Positions 1 to 11,890 are shown, counted from the stretch's first letter. The stretch is 64,000 bases of DNA from Camellia lanceoleosa (GCA_025200525.1 CM045770.1:131530200-131594199), one strand, 5' to 3'. Notes: a model not told the origin generated them from the letters alone. Numbers and translations are program-made.

Positions 1-764
1 AATCACTCCCGACTAAGGATAGTCAAGAGGACCCTCTGACAATCAAGTCAGAAATATGATCGGCCATATAGTATTTGGTTAGGAAGAAAGATTTTCTTTT
101 CTTCTTTGTTACCCCTTTCGCTTTTCCTTACTTTATAGTGTTATTGTCTTGGGCTTAGTCGTTGGATTGGCATCTTCATCTAAGGCCTCTAGTTACTATC
201 ATACTTTGGTCGGGCAAGTGGCCAGGTTGCTTTGATCCTTTGCCGTTGGATCATCTTGCTGTGTGCGACTTAGATTATGTCAGGCATTAGTGGCCAACTT
301 GTCGATTACTTCATCTGTCCGATTAGGTTCATTGGATGGTTGTGTTGTTTGAGTTGGTGGGGCCTATGCTCCTATCTCTGATGATTGCGATCCTCGCCAT
401 TGATTATGAATGAATCTAAGGGCATTCTTGCATTCTACAGATCTCCTTCTAGATGGTGATTTTACTCAGGCTTTGGTTAAGTGACACTATCTCTTCGTTT
501 GACGGACTTATCGATGATTTGGGCTTTTTTTCTTGATTCGTGCTACTTGTCTGGGCTTGGGCTTTAGGCCAATATTTTTACCTCTAGGCTTTGGGTCAAT
601 TTTTTTACCCCTTCACAATTGCCCCTTTTTGGCGATGTTTTGGGGTAGATTGTCGAAGACATCGTAGCCGACCTAATTGGAATCTGGGTCGTCGCCTCTG
701 CCAGTGACATACATCCTTTCCATGGTTTTAAATTTAATGATGATGCCCGTCATTTCTTCTTTCA
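1..764. other. Non-coding flank, probably 3' part of a Tat-type retrotransposon
   Basis: No convincing coding potential. The stretch at about 600-640 contains, read on the minus strand, a purine-rich run followed by an AATTGTGAAGGGG-like sequence. This could be the polypurine tract and 3' LTR edge of the decayed minus-strand Tat element to the right. I cannot define an LTR because no second copy lies in the window. The assignment is weak inference from position only. Confidence 0.2.
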
Positions 765-978
765 ATGCGTCATTTTGCTTTTGACACATTAATTGAGGGG
801 TTGTCCCTTGCCCTTTGCCACTTTGCTCATCGTTTTCTTAGAACCCTATACGTTTTCCTTTCGGTCCTTCGCCTGAAGTTCCATTCTGTAATCCTTGTAA
901 GTTTTTCCTCTCATTTGCTTACTTCAATTTTGAATTTCTTTTTGCTTCTTTTTCCGCTATTTTTTCTTTATTTTCACC

Positions 979-2970
979 ATGAATCGCTTGAGATATTTGT
1001 TTAAGTATGAGGAAAGTACTATGGAGTTTAGAACTCTGTATAACATTCATGATGATATTATTGTTCGCTTTCCTATTTCTGATAATAGCACCACAGAGGG
1101 ATTAGAGGAACGAATTCCTCTCTCTCTGATAAACATAGTCAAGGGGGGAGTTCAAATCCCCCTTCATCCTCTCCTTAAGGAGGTGCATCATTTTTATGGG
1201 GTGCATCATTTTTATGGGGTCCTCATTCCCAGCTTTTGCCCAATTTTTTTTTTAAAATTGTTATGAGCATAATTGCTTTGAATAATATCTTAGGGATCAA
1301 TCTAGGCCTTTTTGAGATTAGATATTGCTATAATTTTGTCTCTATTACCAAAGAAAGGTTGAAATTTACTTCAAGCCCAGATCGGTGAAGCGTCAACATG
1401 TTCAGATGCTTCCTGATTTTGGCAAAGGTGTCAACGATATGTTTGTTATAGTAGAGGGAAATTGGGAATTCCTTCATGGTGTTGATTGGATCGAACCTAT
1501 TCCCAAGGTCACTGGCCGAACTGGTTATCCTCTGTCTTTCTACTTGCCTATGATATTGTCTTTTATGATTTTTGTCTGCTAATTCTTTCCCGTTGGTTTT
1601 TGCAGAGTGGGAAGACCAAGTGAACCTCCCTCTTTTGTAACAAGCTTGATCGTACAGAAAGCCACCAGTGCAACAAGGTCAAGGTCGGGTGGCTCACGTG
1701 CTCCTTTCTTATGTCCTCTACTATGGTACCGTGATCGCGACAGATGGTATAGACCTTAGTGCCGACGGTGGCTTTGATTTTTACATCCTTCATTATCTTC
1801 AGGAGAATATCGAGGAAGTAGCACCTAAAGAAGAACAACCTCAAGGAGAATCATCTAGTTTGAGTGCTACGATTTCAGACATCATGCCCCCTAAAGAATT
1901 TCCTAGAGACTGCTACTGCCACAAAGCGTCAAAGAGATTGTGAGTTAGCCTCAGCTTTCCAGGTTGTTTCTGATGCCTCTGATCGGTCCCAATAATGGCC
2001 GATCATGGTGGTAGATGATCACCCTCCCTCCCCTGTCGTGGATGCTACTCAATGCACTTCTTCCCAACCTTTGGTATAGAGATCAGGTAAGCATCCCACC
2101 AACCAACAAATATAGGTCCAGAAGAAGATCCGATTAGATTCTTCTTTTCCTGTTGCTGTTTTGTCTCCAGTTTTTGCCTCAGAGATAGCAGCTGTTGGCT
2201 CCCCGATCATCCTTATGCCTAGCCTGAAGGATCGGCAGATAACTAATGTCGATACAACTATGGGCAATGCTAAAGTGGCCTCTGCAATTACCTGAAACTC
2301 CATTCTTCTTATAGATGCCGCTTGGTTGGTCGAATAGTCAGATGTAGTTATCTTCTCGCAGGCCTTGCACTTTTCTTTAGTGGTAAGTGCTTATCATCAC
2401 TTTGTTGTGAGGTGTGTTTTTTTTTTTTTTTTTTAAATTAACATCAGCCTTACACTTTTCTTTTTGTTCCACAGGGTTTGTTCTCTGCTTATGAGGCCAT
2501 GGTTCGCCATGACAAAATAAACAGGGTTATTGACAAGCTAAAGACCTTAAGTGGCAGGCAAAACGAGAGGGTGAAGGAGCTGGAACTTCGATTGGCTGCT
2601 TCGAAGGTTAAGGTGGCGGAGGCTGAGAAGAAGCTTCAGACGATGGACTTTGTGCTAAAGTCTTTGGCGTAAGAGATCAGTGGTTTGAAGGAAGAGAAGA
2701 AGCAACTCTCTACTGTCATTGCTGCCTCGAAGGCAACTCTTTCAAATGCGGTCAAGGCTACCAAGGATGAGGGATACAATGAAGCTACTGCCATTTACGA
2801 CTAGCAGTTCGCCAAATTGGAAAATATGTTGTTTGAAGACAGATGGATGTCTGCACTTCAAGCTCCTAATGTTCCAGTGGAGTCTGAACTAAGGAAGAAC
2901 ATCTCTTATCTGCGTCCAAATGCTTTGGAAAAGCCAAGTAAAAAGACTGCCGAAGGGGCTGGAGCAAATT
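979..2970 (+). pseudogene. Extra ORF of a Tat-lineage retrotransposon, copy A (Transposase_28-like plus coiled coil), decayed
   Basis: The translation is broken by stops and frame changes, but its parts are recognisable. Near 1150-1200 is GVQIPLHPLLKEV, followed by an NxLGINLGLFEIRYCYNF segment, and at about 1430-1480 NDMFVIVEGNWEF. These are signatures of the plant 'putative gypsy type transposon' family (Pfam Transposase_28, PF04195). At 2478-2670 a heptad-rich segment (VKELELRLAASKVKVAEAEKK) predicts a coiled coil, and a related tail continues to about 2970. A GT...AG-like gap (about 2382-2474) before the coiled coil may be an intron. The strand is opposite to the pol remnant at 6280-8870. 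That matches the antisense additional ORFs described for some Tat retrotransposons such as Grande and Retand. Function is unknown. It resembles copy B (4027-5990) in domain order. Confidence 0.55.
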
Positions 2971-3239
2971 AATGAAGAGTCATAAAGAGTTCGTCAAGTT
3001 TTCTGCTTTTTGTTATTATTATTATATTTTTTTTATACTTGTTCGAGTTTTTTTTCTTTTCTTAAGATTTCGTGGATTAACTTTTTAGTTTGTTTTATGA
3101 ATGATTTTGATTGTATGAATGTAGTTTGAAATTACGTCTTTCTTAGCACCATTCTTGATTATTTGTCTAAGTGGTATCCCTATTTTTAGTTATTGCTGAT
3201 TTGGAATATTTATGGGATTTTTAGTAGAATTATCAGAGG

Positions 3240-3690
3240 CCTATTCCTTGCTTCCAAGCAACAGATCGTCATTATTGTTTTGGCCGATGTACTATCCTTA
3301 GGATAGGTTTTCTTAGGAGAACCCTCATAGGTCTGTTCCTTGCTCCTAAATAAGGGATCGACATCGTTTTTGGTTGATGTACTATCCCTGGGATAGGTTT
3401 TCTTAGGAGAACCCTCATAAGTTCATTCCTTGCTCCTAAGAAAGAGATTGGCATTGTTGTTTGTCCGATATATTATCCCTAGAATAGGTTTTTCTTAGGC
3501 GACCCTCATAAGTTCATTCCTTGTTCCTAAGCAAGAGATCAACATCATTTTTCACCGATGTACTATCCTTAGGATAGGTTTTCTTAGAAGAACCCTCATA
3601 GGTCCATTGCTTGCTCCTAAGTAAGAGAACAACATCATTTTTTGCCGATGTACTATCCCTAGGATAGGTTTTTTTAGGGTTTTGGGGGCT
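3240..3690. repeat. Tandem repeat, about 91-bp period, five copies
   Basis: The anchor TTCCTTGCT (or a close variant) recurs at 3244, 3336, 3426, 3517 and 3607, giving spacings of 92, 90, 91 and 90 bp. Each unit also carries GATGTACTATCC, GGATAGGTTTTCTTAGG and ACCCTCATA blocks. Copies differ by scattered substitutions, so the array is not recent. It sits between the two antisense ORF copies, in what would be the 3' non-coding part of the minus-strand Tat element. Tat/Ogre elements are known to carry tandem repeats in that region. Confidence 0.85.
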
Positions 3691-4026
3691 CTAGTTTTTT
3701 ATGTGCTTACGTCACCTAGGCACATGTCAGTGATTCGAAACGTTCATCAGTACTTCACATTAAAAGCAAGGGCACATTATTCAAAGGAAGCGACATGCGC
3801 GTCGAAAAGGTGTGTCGTTTCTCCTTCTTTTACATATATAGAGATACAAATCGTTTGCATTGATATTTGGGATATTTGCTTTGACAACATTTTCGACCAA
3901 AACAACGTTTGGTGCTGACACATGTTCTTGTGCCATCATCCAAAATGCCTCACTTGGGTATCTTTTTCTATCTATCATAAGTGTTCTTTTTTTTTTTTTT
4001 TTTTATTTATAAAGATTCATGTATAG

Positions 4027-5990
4027 ATGGGGAAACATGCCTATTTGCTTAGTAGCCTAGAGGGTATAGCTCACTTTCAAACGACTTTTGATATTCCTAA
4101 TAGTGTGAATATAGAACCTCATCGCTTAGATGATAACTTCTTGCTTCCTAGTGATGATAGGGTTCCTTGGTTAGTTTCAGTTGTAGTAGATGGCAGGGTT
4201 AGGTTTCTTCTTCATTCTAGTCTTCGCGAGATCTTGTCGCACTATGAAGTTCCTATGTTTATTCTTAATATGACTTTTTTCAAAATTGTGAATGAGATGC
4301 TTTCCTTAAACAACATGTTAAACCTAGATTTAGGCTTAAAAGAGCTACAATATTGTTACAACCTCTATCAATATCCTTTGGGAGCATTTTTTCTTGTGTC
4401 CAAACACCGAGATCAAGATAGGTCGCTTGTTCGGCTACTTCCTGGAACCTATGCCGTAGAAACAGAAGATGCAGTTATAGTTTCAGGGGGTTAGGAATTT
4501 TCATCTCCTCTTTTTGCCAAGGGTGCTGCTACTGTGCCCCGAGTGTTGGGTACAAGTGAGCATTATCCCGAAGAGTCTTATGGTTTAATTTTTCGTAGTT
4601 GTATTTATCATACTAATCACAAATTGTCTTTGTGCCCACAAATCATTGCTCCATAACTACAGATCGGCATAACGAGTTGTGGAGGGAGTGAATTTGCAAG
4701 CTTTGCAGATGGTTTGGAGGTGCACCGCAACGACTTTCCGATCCGCCGAAGTGCTAATAGATCAGTTCCTTCCCCCAAGTAACTGTTACTTCGCTGTCTC
4801 TTTTTGCCCCCGGCCTTGCTGCGGAGGTGCCCAAAGAGCCTCAAAAGGAAGGGTCATTGCTACCTCTCTTATTGGAAGTAGTGAACCAAGGAGAAGGCGA
4901 TCGGCAACCAGACGCGATTCTTGTTCCGACAGAGTCATTAGAATCTTCGACACCAAAAATGTCAAGGAGATGTCGTCTGACGAGGCAATCAGAGACTACG
5001 CAGAGAGCCCATAAAAAGGCCAGTACACATGGCCTACACAGATCGGTAAACCGTTAACCAGGGAAAATGCCACCGTCATATATTCACCAATGTATCCGAG
5101 CAAATAAAGAGCAAATGGGGGACACTGGAGAGGGACCGATCGAGTATGTATTTCAGCCAACTATAAGAGATTGGTCACTAAACACGAGATTATGTGTTTT
5201 CAAACGCCAGGGTGGCCTTACCATGGCACGAAGTATGCGGATTTCGGAGGACATTCGTTATTTAGAGGGACAATCCAACCAACAAATTCTTGGTCATGAG
5301 ATTTAGAACTTAGTTATAGTAAGATAAATAGCTTGCCTCATTTTGATTTTAATCACAGTTATAATTATAATATGATAAGCATTTTTGATGATACATGCGG
5401 TAAATCAATTCATGGAGGCAGAAGTTAGGCTGGGCAGAGAGAGAGAGATCATCAGGATGAAGATAGACAAAAGATCAAAGAATTAATTTTTGAGGAAAGA
5501 AAACAGATGGCAGCTGAAAATGATCATTTCTGAGAAGACTTGGCATGGATCGATAGTAGGGTTGCGACAGCAGAATCGGGTTAGATATCAGCTGAAGAAA
5601 ACTTTGAGGTTGCGACCCAGCAACATAATAAGCTAAGGTCGGATCACGAGGCGTTAAAAGCTGCTATGGAAGTAATAAAGAGCGAACGAGACATAGAGTT
5701 AAATGCAGCTACTAAGGCCACATAGAATGAAGCAAACACCACTTATCTTGACCAAATGAATAAGTTGGAGAACTTTTTCTTTAGAGAGGGATGGAGGGTG
5801 ATGATGAAAATGGTGGAAGTAGTCGAATCATTTGCATTATACTCCCAAGTACCCCTACCAAACCTTGATATCACTAACTGGACAGTTTGTAAAGTCCTAG
5901 CTAGTCCTTGGTTGCCTTTTTTGTTTGTTTATTTGTTTTTTTATTATTATTATTTTTTGTGTGCTTTGGATCAATCAGCTATTTGACTGT
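4027..5990 (+). pseudogene. Extra ORF of a Tat-lineage retrotransposon, copy B (Transposase_28-like plus coiled coil), decayed
   Basis: The first 155 codons (4027-4494) are open and include VRFLLHSSLREILSHYEVP, then NNMLNLDLGLKELQYCYNLY and an FFLVSKHRDQD segment. These align by eye with the Transposase_28 (PF04195) family and with copy A at 979-1560. After a stop at 4492 the frame shifts repeatedly. Between about 5440 and 5830 the fragments are charged and helix-prone (for example LRSDHEALKAAMEVIKSERD), ending in a segment like copy A's tail (NKLENFFFREGW). The ORF is antisense to and downstream of the pol remnant on the minus strand, which is the layout of an additional ORF in Tat retrotransposons. 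Two independent element copies, or an internal duplication, could explain the pair. Confidence 0.55.
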
Positions 5991-6279
5991 TGTAAAATGC
6001 TGTTCATTCTAGTTGTAAAGTTTTTGACAGCTAATGAAACAGGAACATCCTTCGAAAATAAATAATGCAACCTTGTGTTAATTCATTATGCTTTATGTCC
6101 CAGCATTATTACATAATAGCTACAAGGTTAGTGATAATACTTCCCCAAATGCATCACATTCCAAGGCCTTGGGAGCACGTTTCCCCGTTGGTCGGCAATT
6201 TCATACGCCTCTTCCTAGTTTGGCCTTAGTTTCCCTTCTGCCGCCTTGCGGTTGCTTGAGAGGACTTTCTTTAGGACTA

Positions 6280-8870
6280 ATTCAGCGATCGTGTGTCGCT
6301 GATGTTTTACGCACTTGTTGTAAGCCCGAGCTATTTCTTGTTAGCATCTCGACTAGCCGAAGTGACACCTTCTCACGTCTCTCGGTCAGATCAAGATCTA
6401 TCAAAATTAGACTTTTGTTTATGTCATTTTCTACCAAGTTAGCTCTTCCTGCCAGAAAATCAATTTCTAATGGAATGATAGCCTCCATTCCAAATATAAG
6501 AAAGGACGGTGTTTCTCTGGTGTTTCTCCAATTGCACATCGAAGAGTAGTGCAGTATGACCAGAGGACTGTTGGGAGTTCTTCTTCCCACTTCCCTATGG
6601 AAGTTTCCAACCACTTCTTAATCCCATTCAGGATAGTTTTATTCGAAGCTTTTGCTTGCCTATTGCCCTGAGGATAAGCAAGTGTAGAGTAGTAAGCTTT
6701 GATTGCATATTGGTCACATAATTCCTTATATAATCTTCAATCAAATTGTGTATCGTTGTCGAATATGAGTGCACTTGGAATACCAAACCTGGTAATTATG
6801 TTACGCCATATAAATTGCCTAATATCCACATCCTTGATATTGGCTAGTGGTTCGGCCTCTATCCATTTCGTGAAATAATCTGTGGCTACAACCAACCACT
6901 TCAAATTACTTGGGGCTCTAGGCATTGGTTCAACCAAATCCAACCTCCATTGCGTAAATGGCCAAAAACTCAAACTCACAACTTGGTTGAGTTCCTCAGA
7001 TGGTTGTCTCATGATCGGCACATATCTTTGGTATGCTGAGTATCATTGTAAAAATTGTTGGGCATCTTTCTGTATATAGGGCCACTAATACCCCTGGGTA
7101 AGGGCTTGATGTGCCAAAGATCTACCTCCAGCATGAGTCCTACATGACCCTTCATGAATTTCTTCCAATATGCTTGCTACCTCGTTTGGGTGGATGCACC
7201 TGAGGAAGGGACCAGAATATGACTTCCTAAATAACTAGTCCAAGTCATTCATCTAGAAATGCATAGCTTGGAGCCGAATCCGATGTGCTTCCTTTGCTAA
7301 TATTCCTTCAGACAAATAGCGAACGAACAAGATCATCCAGCTTTCACCCTACTAGATATGCCACACATCTCCCCTTGCAATGCTGAGGAAACGATAGTTC
7401 TGACCTCAATTGTTCAATTTTTTGTTTGATCAACCGACGTGGCTAGGCTAGCCAATGTGTCTGCATGACTATTTTGATCTCTTCTATTTATTGAATCTTG
7501 AACAAAGAAACTGCTCTGCTGCATTCTTGTTTGTAGCCAAATATTTCATCATTCTTTTGTCGCGGACTGTATATTCCCCGTTCATCTGCTTTGTAACCAA
7601 CTGTGAGTTACATTGAACGCTTATAGAGTCCCTCTAGCAATTTTGCGGTGGTGAGCCCATTAATGTGAGCCTTATATTCACACTCATTGTTGGTGGCTGA
7701 GAAGGCTAGCCTAACAAAAAATTATATTTCCTCTTTGTTAGACATGGTTAGTACAAACCCTATTCCTGTACCTTCGTTGTTGGAGGCTCTATTGCAGCGC
7801 GTGGTCTATAATACTCCTGACAAGAACCTATCCTCTATTCTGGTTTCTTCTTTCAGGGAGAGTTTTGCTACAAAATCTGCCAGGACTTGTCCCTTGATTG
7901 CAGTTGACGATTTGAATTGAATGTCGTATTGCCCAAGCTCGACAGCCCATTTGGAAATTCTTCTCGATGAATTTGGCTTGTAAAGGACTCGTTTAAGTGG
8001 ATATTTGGAATAAACAATGATGAGATAGGCAAAAAAGTAATGTCACAGTTTCCTGGATGTTATGACAAGTTCCAAAAGGAGTTTTTCTAAAGGCAAATAC
8101 CTGGTTTCTGCATCTAGCAATGTTTTGCTTATGTAGAAGACCAATAATTACCCATTCGAAGATTCCCTAATGAGTGTCGAACTTCCAGCATAATCGAATA
8201 CGGTTAGGTATACATATAACTTTTCCCCTATCTCGAGGCTTATGAGCAAGGGTGGTTTGGCTAGGTAGGTTTTCAATTCTTGTAATGCAAGATTGCGCTC
8301 CAAGGCCCACTCAAACCAAGATTTCTTCTTTGTTAATTGGAAGAATGGTCGACACTAATATGATGATTGGCTAATGAATCTGTTGAGTGTTGCTACCATT
8401 CTAGTGAGCGACTAGATTCCTTTTACTAATATGGGAGGAGCTAAATCGAACAGTGCTTGGATCTGGTCACGGTTGGCTTCTATTCCTCAATGAGTAATGA
8501 TGTATCTGAGGAATTTTCTAGATCTAACCTCAAAGGCACATTTTGCCGCATTGAGGTTCATCTTGTATTTTTGAAGTACCCCAAATGCTTCTTGGTGTCC
8601 TGTGATTTGATCACCATATCATCAATATAGACTTTAAGGTTTCCATTGATTTGTTTACTGAACATGTTTGTAACCAATCGTTGATATGTAGGCCTCTACA
8701 TTTTTCAATCCGAATGGCATTACCTTGCAATAGAACAGTCCTAGGGGGTACTGAAAGATATCTTCTCCCGGTTGTCCAGATGCATAGCTATCTAATGGTA
8801 GCCTCTGTATGTGTCTAGGAAACTCATCATCTCCTACCAGATGTTGCATATATAAGCTGGTCAATTTGAT
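6280..8870 (-). pseudogene. Ty3/gypsy Tat-lineage pol remnant (RT, RNase H, second RNase H, integrase)
   Basis: Read right to left, the domain order is RT, RNase H, second (archaeal-like) RNase H, integrase. RT: FYCKVMPFGLKN at about 8700-8740 and the catalytic YIDD in KVYIDDMVIKS at about 8605-8640. RNase H: a decayed segment at 8050-8350. A WAVELGQYDIQFK-type linker at about 7900-7960 precedes the second RNase H (about 7430-7880, with a SNNE/NNECEYKA-like core). Integrase: a zinc-binding region at about 7020-7150, then the core TQWRLDLVEPMPRAP and VVATDYFTKWIEAEPL at 6737-7021 with TRFGIPSALIFDND, and a C-terminal IFGMEAIIPLEIDF at about 6450-6500. The dual RNase H and these motifs mark the Tat clade. 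Stops and frameshifts run throughout. Gag, protease and the 5' LTR are missing because homology ends at about 8870. Confidence 0.8.
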
Positions 8871-9299
8871 GATTGTGAGAAGAAAATAAAATAATTATAA
8901 ATTAAATGTAACATTTTATCTTATTAACTATTTTAATTTATTTTATTTTTTAATAATAAGTTATTTTAACACAATTATCTTCCCAAACAAGGGTAAAAGA
9001 AAAATTTAAGTCATATATAAATATATATATATATATTTTTTAGGATGAAATACTAATAAATCTCAAAATGTGATCTTGTGAACGGTTTAGTCTTCTTTTT
9101 TTTTCTTATAAACTCAAAGGTCCCATTAAAATGGAAATTATATAAAAATGTAGTCACTTGCATGTTTGTGTATAATTTTTTAAGAATAAAAGTAATTTTT
9201 TCAAAATGTAAAATTACACATTTGGGCAATTTCCACTATAGAAGTTTTGGATTTTCTCTCATTCTAGAACAAATCACACATTATGAACAAAAACCTGAA
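8871..9299. other. AT-rich spacer
   Basis: Contains A/T runs and a short TA microsatellite at about 9020-9040. No coding, RNA or repeat structure is recognised. Confidence 0.5.
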
Positions 9300-9600
9300 C
9301 TCTAATGTAACACTCCAATAACGTAGCACTTCAATGTAACATACTAAAAAATTCTTTGGTGTACTTTTTCCAAACGTAACACTCAAAAAATTCTTTGGTG
9401 TATTTTTCCCAAACGTAACGCACCAATGTAAAAAAAAAAAATTCTTTAGTGTACTTTTTCTAAACATAACACTTCAATCAGTGTAATCTCAAATGTAACA
9501 CTTTAACGTAACATACTCCAATATAACACAGAAAAACACTAAAAAAATTCCTTAGTGTACTTTTTTCAGACGTAACACTCACAGTTTGAAATTATACATT

Positions 9601-9959
9601 GGGTAAATTACACTTACACCCCCTGAGGTTTGGGTTTAATACATATCACCCCCTGACGTTTGGAAAATTACACTAACCCCTTATCATTGTAATTATTTAG
9701 ACGGAATGAAGATATTGAACTTATACACTCTCTCTTTATTTGCTTTGCTTTACTTTCTCTTTTTTTTCCCCCTTTCCTTTACTTTTTTTTTTTAATGTAA
9801 TTTCTTCCGTTTTTCTATTAGGAGTTGTTACTTTTTATATAAGTAAGGGGATTTGTGAAATGAGACTATTAATCACAATGGTGGGAATGTAATTTCCAAA
9901 ACTTCAGGGGGTGGGTAGTAATTGGACCAAACCTCAAGAGGTGTCAATGTAATTTACCC
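9601..9959. mobile_element. Mutator-type MITE, 359 bp
   Basis: Starts GGGTAAATTACACTTACACC and ends with the inverted counterpart GGTGTCAATGTAATTTACCC. The inverted similarity (including CCCCTGACGTTTGG against CCACCCCCTGAAGTTTTGG) continues about 100 bp inward. It is flanked by 9-bp near-identical repeats TTATACATT (9592-9600) and TTGTACATT (9960-9968). Nine-bp duplications and long terminal inverted repeats are characteristic of Mutator-like elements. It contains no ORF of note. Confidence 0.75.
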
Positions 9960-10199
9960 TTGTACATTTGTTCAAAACTTACTAAGGAATATTTATACTC
10001 TTTTTGGAATGGTTTGAAGAATCTCACATTCTTTTTTTTTTGTTTTGTTTTGGTTTTAATATTACATTGAAGTGTTAGGTTTAAGAAAAGTACACTAAGA
10101 ATTTTTTTTTTTTTTTTTTGGTTACATTGGAGCGTTACGTTTTGCATAAATACACCAAAGAGCTTTTTGTATGTGTTACGTTGAAGTGTTACACTAAGG

Positions 10200-11410
10200 T
10201 TGTTCCCTGCTCCAACATAACACGTTTTTTCTCTAGAGTTCCCTGCTCTCTAAACATTCTCTTTCTATAAACCTCCACCCCGGGGCCTCACCGCTGGCCA
10301 GCCGGCAACCGCCTTTGGCCATGGCGGTTGGCTGGCCTATCTTTTTCTTCTTGTGTTCTTGGGTTTTCTCCTAATAAACTTGAGCCCCATTAGTTTTTCC
10401 TCCTTCTCCTTTTAAGATCTAATCTCTAGATTTGCTTAGGTTGTTGTTTTGGTTCTTTTGTTTTTGTGTAGCCTCCTCCTTTGGTGCCCATGTTAGCTTT
10501 GATGGGTGGTTTTGGTGGGTTTTTCTGTCTCGTATGGTTAGGTTCGGTGGAAGTGGTGCTTCAGCCATGGTGTTCACTTGTGATGGGTCTTAGTTTACAT
10601 TGGGTGCGTTGAAAATGGGTGGGTTGGTTCAGAACTTCATTCGCACTTCTTTGAGCGGGAGTTTGAGGGTGGAGGATTCAAAGTTGTTTTGGATCTCCAT
10701 TGAGCGCCTGTGCGAATGGGAGTTTGAGGGTGATTTCCGTTTCTTTCTTTTGTGGTCGGTGTTTGTGTTCGGCTTTGAGGAGATTGGTATTTGGGTAAAC
10801 AAAGAGGGACCTTTCGTGATGTGGACGTGGATCATTCGAGGGAGTTGTTTGGGTCATGGTGTAGAACCAAAGGAGGAGGCTGCAGTAGCTGTAGAAGAGG
10901 AGAGTGAAGCAAGAAGAGGCTGTCGATGTTCAGAGGTGAAGCTATCAGTTTCGATCTCAGGTGGTTCTCGATGGTAAAGCAAGACGAGGCTGTCGATGGT
11001 GCTCGCCGGCAATAGAGCCTGAGGGTTTGGCAATTTCGGAGGTTGAGTGTCCGACAATGGTGCAAGGTGTTCGGGCCAAGCGTGGGGCTCAAGAGTGTTG
11101 TAGTGGTTGAGTCTGAAGTGAGGGGCTCTAGAGTGTTACAGTGTTTGGGGGGTGTGCCTGGGGAGTGTTTCAGAGTTTTTTTTTTTCTTTTTCACTTGTT
11201 TAGGTGGGGGCTCAAGAATGGTTTATTTTATTATATTGTTGTATTTTCAAATATAATATCGCGAGGCTAAGGGGTTGGTTGTAAGATCGTGAGTAGCAGT
11301 AGTAGGAGAGTGAGTTTTACTCTTCGAATCTCTCTCATTGCGTTTTATTTTCTTGTACCTGTAAATTTCATGTTTTTAATGGAATTTTTCTTTACCGATC
11401 AAAAAAAAAA
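10200..11410 (+). mobile_element. Poly(A) retroposon, probably non-autonomous LINE-like, 1.2 kb
   Basis: The insert ends in a pure A tract (11401-11412) preceded by TTTACCGATC. The two LINEs in this window end in similar sequence (CGCCGATC then A-run at 48750; GATGAT then A-run on the minus strand at 49800). AAGTGTTACACTAAGG occurs directly before the insert (10184-10199) and directly after the tail (11411-11426), a 16-bp target-site duplication whose leading A's overlap the tail. The 5' part is C-rich and leader-like. A 125-codon ORF at 10600-10977 matches nothing I recognise. Reverse-transcriptase motifs are absent, so this may be a LINE deletion derivative or a retroposed transcript. Confidence 0.6.
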
Positions 11411-11890
11411 AAGTGTTACACTAAGGAATTTTTTTGGAGTGTTATTGAAGTATTACGTTTGAAAAAAATACACTAAGGAATTTTTTTTGTGTTACATTAG
11501 AATGCTACACTAAGGAGTTTTTGTGTGTTACATTAGAGTGTTACACTAAGAAATTTTTTTAGAGTATTATATTAGAGTATTACATTTAGAAAAAGTACAT
11601 CAAGAAGGTTTTTTTGTATGTTACATTAGAGTGTTATACTAAGGAGTTTTTGTGTGTTACAATAGAGTGTTACATTAAAGTTTTTTTTTTTTTTTTTTGT
11701 ATGTTATATTAGAGTGTTACGTTTGAAAAAAATACACTAAAGAGTTTTTTTGTGTTACATTAGAGTGTTACAATAAGAAATTTTTTGTGTTACTTTAGAG
11801 TGTCACACTAAAGAGTTTTTTTTAAGTGTTACGTTTGGAAAAGTATAGTAAGGAGTTTTTTTATATGCTACATTAGTTTTACGTTTGGAT

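Larger units (their letters stand above)
979..8870 (-). mobile_element. Decayed, 5'-truncated Tat-lineage LTR retrotransposon
   Basis: This entry groups the minus-strand pol remnant (6280-8870), the two plus-strand additional ORFs (4027-5990 and 979-2970) and the 91-bp tandem repeat (3240-3690). The arrangement pol, antisense extra ORF, tandem-repeat-bearing 3' region is what is known for Tat elements. The left limit is arbitrary because no LTR pair can be seen, and two elements rather than one could be represented. Confidence 0.55.
9300..11890. mobile_element. Foldback-like region: about 50-bp units in a long inverted repeat
   Basis: From 9303 to about 9590 the sequence repeats units built from TAACACT, AATTCTTTGGTGTACTTTTT and CCAAACGTAACACT. 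From about 10040 to 10199 and again from 11427 to about 11885 the same units appear reverse-complemented (GTGTTACATTAGAG, GTTACGTTTG, AAAAAGTACACTAAGGA). The two arms could fold into a long imperfect hairpin. Near the apex sits a Mutator-type MITE (9601-9959), and the right arm is split by a retroposon (10200-11410). Terminal arms made of short tandem units are typical of foldback and foldback-MULE elements. No transposase gene is visible and I could not fix the outer target-site duplication. Confidence 0.6.

Noticed and set aside
3240..3690. Regular repeats as a CRISPR array
   Set aside because: Whole 91-bp units are repeated without unique spacers, and the context is a plant retrotransposon.
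7687..7920. 77-codon plus-strand ORF
   Set aside because: Antisense of the minus-strand RNase H region of the Tat pol remnant.
10600..10977. 125-codon ORF as a host gene
   Set aside because: It lies inside a retroposon with a poly(A) tail and target duplication, has no recognisable domain, and the start is arbitrary.
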